From Leucaena leucocephala (Eukaryota; Streptophyta; Magnoliopsida; Fabales; Fabaceae): 64,000 nt of DNA. A model generated the notes under the pieces. That model was not told the origin of the DNA and did no database searches. It saw nothing but the letters and a program-made list of their open reading frames with translations. Shown one piece after another: positions 23,269 through 33,800 of the stretch. Made by a program: the position numbers and the translations under genes. Every line of letters starts with the position of its first letter. Position 1 is the stretch's first letter. The stretch is from assembly GCA_037074615.1 (NCBI GenBank), contig CM073538.1:19028568-19092567 (forward strand), read 5' to 3'.

Positions 23269-23993
23269 GGGTGTGTTTGGATTAGCTTTTGGAGAATAGA
23301 TTTTGGGGAGAATAGATTCTGGGGAATAGATTCTGGGAGAATAGATTCGGGAAAGAATAGATTTTAGGAAAAATAGATTATGGAGAATAGATTTTGGGAA
23401 GAATAGATTATGAGAAGAATAGATTTTGCAAATAAAGATGTTTGGATGATTAATAGTAGAATCACTTTTTATATTAATAAATTACTAAAAATGGTATGAT
23501 TTGATTAAAGTATGAGAGAGGAGAGAGAGGAGAGAGAGAGGAGAGAGGATAGAGAGAGGAGAGAGAGAGGAGAGAGGGGAGGGAGGAGAGAGAGGGGAGA
23601 GAGAGGATAGAGAGAGAGGAGAGAGGAGAGAGGAGAGAGAGAGGAGAGATAGAGGAGAGAGGAGAGAGAGAGGAGAGAGAGAGGTGAGAGAGAGAGAGGA
23701 GAGAGGAGTGAGAGTATAAGAAAAAAATAGGGGTAAAATAGTAATTAGATAATCTATAAGCTCTTTTACAGTTCTAAAATCTATTGAAAAATAGCTTCTT
23801 CAAAACCATGGTTTTAAACCGAGGTTTTGTCCAAAATCAATTTTGGATGAAAATGGCTGTTTGGCAAAAAATTTTGTAAACCGAGGTTTTGTTCCAAAAT
23901 TAATTCTGGACAAAAATTGATGTTTGTGTGAAATTTTTTTAAACTGAGGTTTTGCTCCAAAATTGATTCTGAAACGCTATGCCAAACAGATTC
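23269..23993. mobile_element. Tourist-like MITE, family M, copy 3, expanded by GA repeats
   Basis: The left end GGGTGTGTTTGGATTAG and right end GCCAAACAGATTC are flanked by TAA on both sides. The family block AAAATAGTAATTAGATAATC is present. Copy-specific additions are repeated AGAATAGATT motifs at 23289-23430, a purine-only microsatellite, and three copies of an AAACYGAGGTTTTG motif at the right. Confidence 0.7.
23512..23712. repeat. GA-rich microsatellite, about 200 bp
   Basis: Almost purely purine on the plus strand, built of AGAGAGG and AGAGAGAG units. It sits where other family M copies have a shorter purine-rich core, so it is an expansion within the MITE. Confidence 0.9.
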
Positions 23994-24724
23994 TAAGTTA
24001 GTTCTAAGTAATATAAGTTTCTAATTGCAACTCATGTTACTTTTTCTTACAATTTTATTATATAACTCATACATTTTATCCCTATGTAACTTGCCCAAAT
24101 CTAAATATCCCTATTATTACTAATATAAAAATAAAACAAAATATTATGCATATAATAGTCTACTTGCTTCTATATATAATTTGTAATTTAATATGGTTGA
24201 TTTTAATTTTATTTAAATTCATGTAGAAAAATTAATTAGATGTCGTTATTAACATATTTTTTTTCTTATGAATACAAGGACTAATACATATAATTGAACA
24301 AAAGTATAAAAATCTAATAAAAAATACAATGACCTAATTAAAAATGACGTGAGATTATATGAAATTATATATTCATTGTTTTTAAAGATTATTAAGTCCA
24401 AACTTTCAAGCAGATAATATAGGTATCCATGTAAGAAAAGTACACTATAGGAATTGTGCCAACTCTTATAGAAGTAGAGAACCTCAGTAAATGAACTTCA
24501 GAAAATAATTAATTAATGTTGAAATTTTCAGATAAAGATATAGAATAACAGAATTTACCTTCCCTTTTTACCTACAGCTTTTATGATTGCAAATACATGT
24601 TCACTAAATAAAGTTTCCACTTTCCATTATAAAATGGGATCCGAACAAGATTTATTGGTAATAATGATAATAATCAATAATAAATTGGACACCGTACCTT
24701 GACCATATTATGGTTCATAGTTCC
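23994..24724. other. AT-rich stretch, nothing recognised
   Basis: No gene, LTR or inverted repeat was recognised between the MITE and the MULE remnant. Confidence 0.4.
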
Positions 24725-25294
24725 AACTGTGTTGTAGAGGATGATGGGGAAGACGATAATGAAATGGATTGGAATCAGAATGTCCATTGTTTAGAGACTT
24801 TGAAAGCTGAACTGAGTTAGAGGCAAAAGAAAATACATGACTTTTATGGTCAATTCTGTGAGGGAAATATCCTGAGCATCCATCTATTGGTAAGAGTACT
24901 TGTGAGGTGAGTCAATTAGGTCGGAGAGAATGATTGGGTAGAAAGTGAGGAGGAAGGTTCTGATCCCCGAAGATGAGGATTTTTGCCCCAACGAGAATGA
25001 AGAGTTGGAAGTGGATGAGGGTGATAATGACTCTGGATGTGGAGAGGATGATTTCTTGTATTTTTTTGATACAATGGATGAGGATATTTTTTTTTATTGT
25101 CTATTTAATTTATTAAATTTTATTTTAATTATATTTGGATATGATTTATATCACATATTTAATTATAGTGAATAAATTTTTTAAAGAGAATTTTCTACTT
25201 AAAATTTAAATTTAAAATTTTATTTAAATAATATTAAATTATTTATTATTTAAACCAATTTTCTGTTAGTGTGTTAGTGTGATAAGGATGATTT

Positions 25295-25509
25295 TTTTTG
25301 TTATAAAATTTTTTAAAAAGGAATTAGATTTACTCATAATTTAAGGGTAGGGTAAAATTTCTTTTTCTCTTAAGTGATATCAATATCGAGTAAGGTAAAC
25401 TATCTATTATCCTTAAATATAAATTTAAATATTTAAAAATTAAAATATTTTTTTAAATATTATAATTATAATTATAATAAAATAGTATAAGGTTCGAATA
25501 CCCTCTAAA
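25295..25509 (-). mobile_element. SINE, family B, copy 1
   Basis: A 215-bp insert flanked by the exact 16-bp duplication GTGATAAGGATGATTT (25279-25294 and 25510-25525). A T-run follows the left duplication, so the element reads on the minus strand. The body (TAAGTGATATCAATATCGAG, AAACTATCTATTA) matches copy 58324-58588. It interrupts the MULE gene. Confidence 0.8.
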
Positions 25510-25691
25510 GTGATAAGGATGATTTGTTTCATGAATTGTCCCATAATGATGGCGATGGGTCTATACGAGAAGTCAGTTCATGAAGAACCCAATGGGTCTG
25601 AGGAGTCACCCTTTTTCATGTTGGGTTATTCATGTGTTGGTTGACAAGACTGAGTTGGTGTGAACCATAAATAATTATGCTATTAAAGACT

Positions 25692-25874
25692 AATAAAAGT
25701 TAATTTAAATAATAAATAATTTAATATTATTTAAATAAATTTTTAAATTTAAATCTTAATATATATAAAAAAAATTATTAAAATATTTTTTATTATAATT
25801 AAATATATAATATAAGTTAAATTTAGATATAATTAAAATAAAATTTTAATAAATCGGTAGATAATAACAAAAAA
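25692..25874 (+). mobile_element. SINE, family A, copy 2
   Basis: A 183-bp AT-drifted insert flanked by a direct repeat of about 18 bp (ATTATGCYMTTAA...GACT, at 25674-25691 and 25875-25891, with small differences). It shares AATAAATCGGTAGATA and the AGATATAATTAAAATAAA body with copies 5809-5995 and 49768-49955, in the opposite orientation. The A-rich tail is at the right end. It interrupts the MULE gene. Confidence 0.68.
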
Positions 25875-26174
25875 ATTATGCCCTTAAGACTGGAGTGAAG
25901 TTGAAGCTGGTTAAAAGGAAGCCTTTGAGAGTAAAGACTTTTTGTGTCAAGGGGTGCCGATTCGTCCTATATGCCTCCAAAGAAGAGAACAATCCGGGAC
26001 TGGTGGTGAAGAATCTTTGCATTGAACACAATTGCAACAGGTTATTTAAGAACCCTAGGGCTACAGTGAAGTAGATAGCTACATATTTCAAGAGAGGTTC
26101 AAGAAAAGCCATATGAAGAAAGATATATGGCCTTTCAAGAGCGAGGTTCAAGAAAAGCTATATCGAGAAAGATA

Positions 26175-26748
26175 TGATGTCGTTTAGGTAAGACTTTAAA
26201 AATAAATTAAAAAAAAAATTGGACATCTTATAAAAAAAGTTTTTTAAAAAAAAATTTATAAAAAAAATAATTTTAAATAAATAAATATTTAAATAGTTAT
26301 TTTTAAAAATATTTATATTATTAATAAATTATAAAAAAATATGAATATTAAATGAGGAGAGATAAAAGATGAGATGAGAGATTATGTAAGAAAAGAGAGG
26401 AAATATAGTATAAGAAAAAATATAAGAGAAGAGAGAGGGTATAAGAAAAAATAAGAGAGAGGAGAGAGTGTATAAAAAAAGTAGGAGAGAGGAGAGATAA
26501 TATAAAAAAAATTAAGAGAGAAAAAAGATATTATAAAAAAAAATAGGAATATTAGTTAATTCATAAACTCTTTTACTATTTTATAAACTATTCTAATAAA
26601 TTTATCTAAAATTTTAATTTTAAATCATAATTTAATTTAAAAATTTATTTAAATAAATATAATTATTTATTTTTAAAAAATTTTAAATTTAAATTTTATC
26701 TAAAAAAACTTATACAACCATGGTTTAAAGTGGTTCCAAACAGACCCA
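26175..26748. mobile_element. Tourist-like MITE, family M, copy 4
   Basis: Left end near GTCGTTTAGGTAAG, right end GGTTCCAAACAGACCC. It carries the conserved AAATAAATAAATATTTAAAT block and a purine-rich core with repeated AAGAGAGAGG motifs. It splits the MULE gene, whose coding resumes at about 26750. The left boundary is approximate. Confidence 0.65.
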
Positions 26749-28859
26749 GATGATGAGTTGAAGGTTCGCGTCGCGTTGTATAAGCGTTAAAGGGCAAAGA
26801 GACGGATCATGAAGTATATGGAAGGGAGTTTGATAGATGAGTTAAGTAATCTTGAGGCATATTGTAATGAGTTGAGAACTTCCAACCCTGGGTCCGATGT
26901 GTCTCTGGAACTAAGCAAGGACGCATTAGAAAGTGGGAAGAGAGTGCTCAGTAGACTCTACATATGCTTCAACGCTGCGAATGTAAGCAACTTTAATCAA
27001 TATTCATTTTTTTTTCTGTTTAATAACTTAAATGAAGAGAAATTGTCCTATTTTGTTCTGTTTAATAACTCACTCTTTTTTGTGCGAGACTGGGTGGAAA
27101 GCTTGCCACTAATTAGGCTTGATGGGACCTTCCTTAAGGTGAATGCAAGAGGTATAATGCTCACAGCAACTTGAATAGATGCCGATGATTGTTTGTAGCC
27201 CATAGCATTTGCAATTACCCAGAAGGATACTTCCCAAAATTGGGAGTGGTTTGTGCAATGGTTACAGAAATCATTGGACCTGGAAGAAGGAGCTACTGTG
27301 ACCATGATGTCTGACATGCAGAAGGTATTTTTTATTACTTTTTTATGGCATGCAGTGGTATTTTTTTTTTATGACTTTTTTTATGTGCAATGGTATAACT
27401 TGACATTGTAATGGTATAGGGATTGCTTGCTGGTGTGTCGGTCATGTTACCACCAGCTGAGCAGAGGCTATGTGCGAGACACATATATGCTTGTTGGGGA
27501 AAGAAATGGCGTGGAGATCAACTGAAGAATTAGTTCTGGCATGTGCATGGAGCACGTTTGAGGAAACATTCAGGGATAATCTGAAAGCACTAGGAAATTT
27601 AAGCCAAGAAGCTGCAGAAAAAGCCATATCTTACCCTACACAGGCATGGGTAAGAGCATATTTTACTACTCGGTGCTTGTGTTGGAATGTTGACAATAAC
27701 ATTAGAGAAAGCTTTAATGCATGGATTGATGATTATATATATCTGCCAATCATTAAAATGATAGGGGGATTAGGATAAAATTGATGGCTACGTGGGTTGA
27801 GGCTGAGAGACATGTACAAAAGTGGAGGGGAAATTTCAGCCCCAAGTGTGTTGCATTGTTTGATGAAAATAGGAACTTATCCGTGGGATGTAGAGTTTTC
27901 TTTAATGGGGATGATGGATATGAGGTTTCTGAGGGTGACGATAGGCATACTGTGTCTATAAATAGGAAACAATACATATGTAGGGCATGTGACTTGACTG
28001 GTATCCTATGCCAGCATGCTATATGCGCATTGTATCATACAAATTGGATCCTGTCACTTTCATATCTAGATACTACCACAAGGACACATACTTGGCTACT
28101 TATAGGACAAAATTTCAACCTGTTCGAAGTAAGCAATTTTGGGAATTGAAGGGTTCCAATCAATGGAACCACCTCCTTTGTGCACCATGCCTAGAAGACC
28201 CAGAAAGAAGAGGTGCGAACTGAAGAAACTTCTCGAAGAAGGAAAACTGGTAATGCAGAATAACTTGGTGAGCAAACTTCTGACTTGCCTCCTCCTGTTC
28301 CTGATAAACTGAGTAAGAGAAGTTGTAGAGCAGCAAAATGCAATATTTGTCATAACGAAGGTTACAACAGGGCAAGCTGTCCAAAGGTGAGTTTAATACA
28401 TTCATATTTTTAAATACAATTTATCCATACGTGTTTAACATATGAAACTACATGTCTTTCAGAAACCACCAGATAATGAAACTACACCAAGAGCCAAAAG
28501 AGCAAGGAGTGGTCAGTCTAAACCTAATACTCAAGAATCACAAGCCATTTCAAGACCACGTGGGGAGCGAGCATTTTATAAACCAAGAACCGAGATTGGG
28601 ATCGGAGTTAGGATTGATTTGGAGAGTGGAAGGACAGTTTACAATGTATGTCATTGCACTTAGGTTGTAATTAGTGAAGGGACACATGACACGTACATGG
28701 AACAACATGCAAACGTTGAGACTCGATTCCCCATTCCAATTAAGGGGGAAATGAGAAGGGCCAGCAAGTCGGACATTCCAAACAAAGAAGGGTCTAGGAA
28801 AATCCAATATAAAGGGGATGGAGCAACAATAATCAACTAGATACTTTATTTTTGTCAAT

Positions 28860-29055
28860 ATTTAGGAGATTGATACAAAATTATAATTATAAACTATTTA
28901 GATTTTAACACTTATTTTTTATATGTAATGAATCTCAAGATTTTAATTATTATCTTTATTTTCTTATTCTTAGTAGATTATAGATATTATTTAATTCTTG
29001 AAGTCATATGAATATGGTATTATTTTAGAAGTTCATAATTACAGATTTTTTTCAC
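28860..29055. other. AT-rich flank of the MULE remnant, nothing recognised
   Basis: No coding signal or repeat end could be recognised. Confidence 0.35.
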
Positions 29056-29059
29056 AACA

Positions 29060-29235
29060 TGAGTATGACATCACGATTTGGGCATGCCCAGTCTCCTCAT
29101 GCCCAGCCCAAAATTGTTAGGGCTTTTACGTGGTAGGGTCGGGCTGTAAAATGTAGCCTATATATTTTTTGGGTAGGACACCAGGTAGAGGGATTGCCCT
29201 ATCCAGCCCTATCAATACATACCCCTAATTCACAT
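29060..29235 (-). mobile_element. Possible hAT-type terminal fragment
   Basis: Read on the minus strand it begins TAGGGGTATGTATTGATAGG and contains GGGCTGGATAGGGC and GGGCTGGGC. Many plant hAT elements start with such a TAGGGGTG end followed by GGGC repeats. A related 29-base motif (ACACCAGRTAGAGGGRTTGCC) also occurs at 19532-19560. No second end or target duplication was found. Confidence 0.35.
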
Positions 29236-29299
29236 TGCTCTGATTTTGTAACTTGTATGTTCAGAGAAACTTTCTCCAAACAAAACTTTCTTGTGCCTA

Positions 29300-30500
29300 C
29301 TACTCTAGGTGCCAATTTCTAAGGTAAAAATGTTTTTTCTCTTTATTAATTTATAAATTAAATAAATTAATTTAAAAAAATTAATAAATATAAATATTTT
29401 AAAATATTTTTTTTATTTTTTTAAATTATTTAATTGAGTTTTATATTAAAAAAAGAGAGTTACTATACTTTTTTTCATTCTCAAATTTTAATCTATTCTT
29501 TCTTTGTTTTTATTTTTATTAAATACAAATTTTTACATTAATTATATCCTATTCTCTTTTATTTATTTTCTTTATAGATAATATTCTTATTATTCTTAAT
29601 ATAAAATATATTTAATTAATTTGATTAGATTTTAAAAATTAATCTAATTAGAACAAAAAGCTTTTAAAGATTAAAAAATTAATTAAACTAATTAATATGA
29701 TAATATTTTTTAAAATATTATATTTTTTTTAACTTTCTCCTTTTTTTACATGATTATTGTTAAAAAATTATCAATATAAATAATTTTAAAAAAATAATAA
29801 ATATAAAAAATATATTTATATTTATAAATAAAATTAACTTCACAACTAAATCATATATTAAGGATCAAAGTATAATATATTTTAGAAAAAAAAGATATTT
29901 TTTACCTGATCTATTATTTCTAACTAATTTAAAAAAACTCATAAAAATATCACTTAAATTTCTATATCCTAAATAAAAAATTAATAAAAAATATATTATT
30001 ATTTTATAAAAATAATAGTATAATAAATAAATTGATTTAGAATTTTTTAAGTGATATTTTTTTAAGATTTTTTCTAATTTAACCATTTTATTATATCATA
30101 TCATTCGATTAGTTGGAAGATGGTGGGATTACTACAATATTTTGCTGTCATTTTTTCCGTATTTGGAGCACTATAAAATTTCTAGAAGATGAAAAAAAAA
30201 ATTTTGGTCCCTCTCATCTAACCTTCCCTTTTACAATGGGAAAATTTATAAAAACAATTAAATTTTTATCTTATCTTACTTTTACAATTGGAAAATTTAT
30301 AAAAAAAATAATTTTGTATCTTATCTTAATCATTATATATATACCATTTTTTAATATTCTTAAAATTCTTATCATATATATTATAATTATCTATATAAAA
30401 ATATTTACTCTCCTCTTATCTCTTAAATCAAATAATATAATATTAAAATATTATCACTTTTTATTTATTTAAACAAAATAATATTTACTTTCTCTCTTCC
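29300..30500. other. Very AT-rich gene-free stretch
   Basis: Long A/T tracts and simple open frames of low complexity only. Its 29580-29830 part resembles 50640-50880 and 57600-57790 (TTAATTAATTTRATTAGATT and CTTAATTATT-like blocks), suggesting an old dispersed repeat, which I could not classify. Confidence 0.4.
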
Positions 30501-30879
30501 CTCTATTAAATCCCCAAATACACACCATGTGATTTCTTACGAAGCTCCGAAGTCCAGTACTTTCCTTCAAAGCTGTAAAATTTTTGTTCGTTTTCTTTCT
30601 GAACTCCGTAATACGTTTCCATTTGATAAAAATTACAGGGAGAAACGGCGTGATGTAGCGACGTGGGCTAACCAGGTTGCGACAGGGACGATATGCGGCC
30701 AATCTGATGAAAGCAGCTATTGTATAGGAAAAGGACAAGCAACGGTATAATGTTATGTACACGACAACAGATTATTTTACATTACATTTCCCTTTTTCAC
30801 AGGATGTTAATCCTGTTGATTCTTTCACTACTTAGCAACTTCCGCTCTATTGGTTTGTCGAGCAGTAGCACCAGCAACC

Positions 30880-33800
30880 ATGAAGTGTGTCTCCGTGATC
30901 TCAGTCTGTTTCCTTCTTCTTTTGGGTATTCAGAGGTATGTCAATTGTCATCATCATCATCTTCTTCTGCTGTTACATTAGCTTAATTAGTAACTTCAGG
31001 GTTTCATAGCTTGCTTCTGGATAATTGGTCCGAAAATCTGCGTATTGAGGAACATTTTGGCTTATTTTTCGTTAATAACTAAACTTAGAGCAAGACAACT
31101 TTCTGGAATCATGCAGCTAAAAACATAGCTGGATTGCTGATTCCGACTAAACCTGTCACATCTCAATTGTTTTACATCTTGGTTTTCTAGTCTACGTTAG
31201 TTTGTTTGTATAATTGCTCACTCCCAAAAGATAATGTGCTCAAAATTTACGAGAAAGATATTTTACCTTGCGATCCAAAATCCAGAAACAAAAGAAAGGG
31301 ATTTGACAGTTAGGTGAAGTGTTTTTTGAAAGGCGATGCAGGGAATAGCTTTTAAAAGCTGATGTTTTGAGCTGATCTTTTGGGTGCGGACATGTAAGAA
31401 AAATGTTTATAGTAGCTACTCTGAAAATGGATTATTTTAATCGTGTGTCTGTAGCAACCTTTGAGGGCAGTACTTGGCGAATTATGACAGTTTTAGCCTT
31501 TTGAGTTATAGTGGTTGGACATATTTCTTGGGTAGACAACCTATAATCTTTTGAGTATCAGACTTTTTTCTGTCTTAAGTTGTAAAGAATAGACTAACAA
31601 GTGGCAAGTGCTTGAACATAATTTTCTCTTATTCTCCCCTTGAGCATCTGGTTCACTTCCCAAGTTCCTTTAATCAAGTTTAAAGTTGATGGAGAAGATA
31701 TTGTTTCAGAATAGTTTATGGTTCATTTCAGTGTGACGTCTAAAAATATATCTGAGAATGAGATAGGCCTAAGGCAAGCAAGCGTCCCACCAAGAGGTTG
31801 GGATTCCTATGATTCCTTTTCCTGGACAATTTCCGAAGAAGAATTCTTACAGAGTGCAGAAGTCATCTCCCAGCGTCTCCATGCTCATGGATACGAGGTA
31901 TAAATACTGCAGGCCACTTTATGGGTGGATTTAATTATTTTAGTGGTACTCTTGGTTGAATATTGATATGATTTCTTTCATGCATAAACCGGTAGTATGT
32001 TGTAGTGGATTACCTTTGGTATAGAAGGAAAGTTGAGGGTGCTTATGCCGATTCTCTTGGATTTGATGTGATTGATGAATGGGGAAGGATGATCCCTGAT
32101 CCACAAAGATGGCCTTCTTCTAAAGGTGGGAAAGGGTTCAAAGAAGTGGCAGATAAAGTACATAGCATGGGTTTGAAGTTTGGGATTCATGTTATGAGAG
32201 GGATAAGTACTCAAGCAGTCAATGCAAACACCCCTATCATTGATCCAAGGAAGGTAATGCTCCACATTCCTAATTTCCTGCTAAGATATGATACGTGATA
32301 ATTTGTTTCTTATTGTCTTTAATGATAGTACTAATCAATGGCGACTCATGTAACATATTTTACCTAAACATTCATAATTAGGAGGATATGCATAGCTTTG
32401 CATATGGAATGTTTTTCATTCTTTTTCGGATTCTTGTTACTCAAACAAGAAAATTATCTCTAGTTGAACTTGGTCTACTCAGATCTTAAATATTTTTTTG
32501 TTTTTTGGTTGACCTTTCAATTCATCCTTTCCTAATTTGCTAGGGAGTCCCATATACAGAATCCGGTAAAGTGTGGCATGCAACAGACATAGCAATCCCA
32601 GAAAGGGCTTGTGCATGGATGCCTCATGGTTTCATGAGTGTAAATACAAAGCTCGGGGCTGGAAGAGCCTTCTTGAGGTCCCTCTATGAGCAGTATGCTG
32701 CATGGGGTGTTGATTATGGTATTCAATTTACTTTTATATATCTTGCTATATCAGGGTATCTATCACCACATTGACAAAATTTATGATGGATTTAGACATT
32801 GCTTTCAAGTTGTCATCCTCATTGCTTTCAAGTTGTCATCCTCATCTAAGTGAAGCATTTATACTGTCTCATCAAGATAGTTGTGCGCTTGTGAGGGTAT
32901 GTGAGAGAGAGAGAGTTGATATTTTAAAGTTTCCTCTAACTTTGGATGAAGTTCTAATAATATTGGAAACTTCTATCTCAAAATACCGGAAGACTAATTT
33001 AGTTTTCCTCCTTTCTTGAGCCACACTTAAAATTCAGTGACTAAAGATTCCTTTTTTTCCTTCAAGCATTTCAGACATTTAGAAATGACTAACATCTGCA
33101 AAGCATAAACTGGTTATTAATTTAGGTTTCAATTTAGGCATTATGGGTGGGAAAAGGAAGATAGAGATGCATTAGAGAAATTTTAAGCAGTACTGCTTGT
33201 AACTCTTCTGCAACTTTGATACACATGGATTTTTCCTTTCAGTGAAACATGACTGCGTGTTTGGGGACGACTTAGATTTGAATGAAATAAGATATGTTTC
33301 AGAGGTATGATGCAGTTTGTGAAGTCCTCTTTCTCTTTTCTTTACACTCACATAATGTGGATTCTCCTTTATCTTTACACCCCCTCTCCCCAAGAAAAAA
33401 AACAATCCAACAAAATAAATGGTAGGTCAGAATTATTTTGGCAAAGCCTTATTTATTGGATTCTTACATTTTGATATGTCATGCTCAGATTCTCAGGGCT
33501 CTTGATCGCCCCATTGTATACTCTCTTTCCCCCGGAACCAGTGTGACACCAGCAATGGCCAAGGATGTCAGTGGGCTAGTTAACTTATATCGCATAACAG
33601 GAGATGACTGGGATACATGGGGTGATGTTGTGGCTCATTTTGATGTGTCAAGGTGAGTAAACATTGTTTTGAGGTTAATATTTACAACTCAGCCTTCAGA
33701 GTACTTAGCAATTGTGCTACTTACCTATCTGTCTTCAGTTACTTTTGTCTTTATATATATATATATATAACTTCATTTTTTTTTCTGAATCAGGGATTTT

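Larger units (their letters stand above)
24725..28670 (+). mobile_element. Decayed MULE (Mutator-like) transposase gene
   Basis: Order of remnants: an acidic N-terminal segment (24945-25060); a MuDR-type DNA-binding region with C-V-K-G-C-R-F-V-L-Y-A-S and H-N-C-N-R (25890-26075); the transposase core with R-L-D-G-T-F-L-K (27115) and M-S-D-M-Q-K (27307-27324); an intron-like gap ending near 27420; a region with E-S-F-N-A-W-I (27708-27728); a SWIM-type zinc finger (C-R-A-C-D-L-T-G-I-L-C-Q-H-A, about 27980-28020); and a C-terminal zinc knuckle (C-N-I-C-H-N-E-G, about 28340-28385). Stops at 26074-26076 and 27172-27174 and several frame changes disable it. Two SINEs and a MITE are inserted. No terminal inverted repeats were identified, so the element edges are unknown. 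Confidence 0.82.

Noticed and set aside
30720..30986. Longer upstream start for APSE within an 88-codon frame
   Set aside because: That frame reaches the exon 1 donor in the wrong phase and would hit a stop at the start of exon 2.
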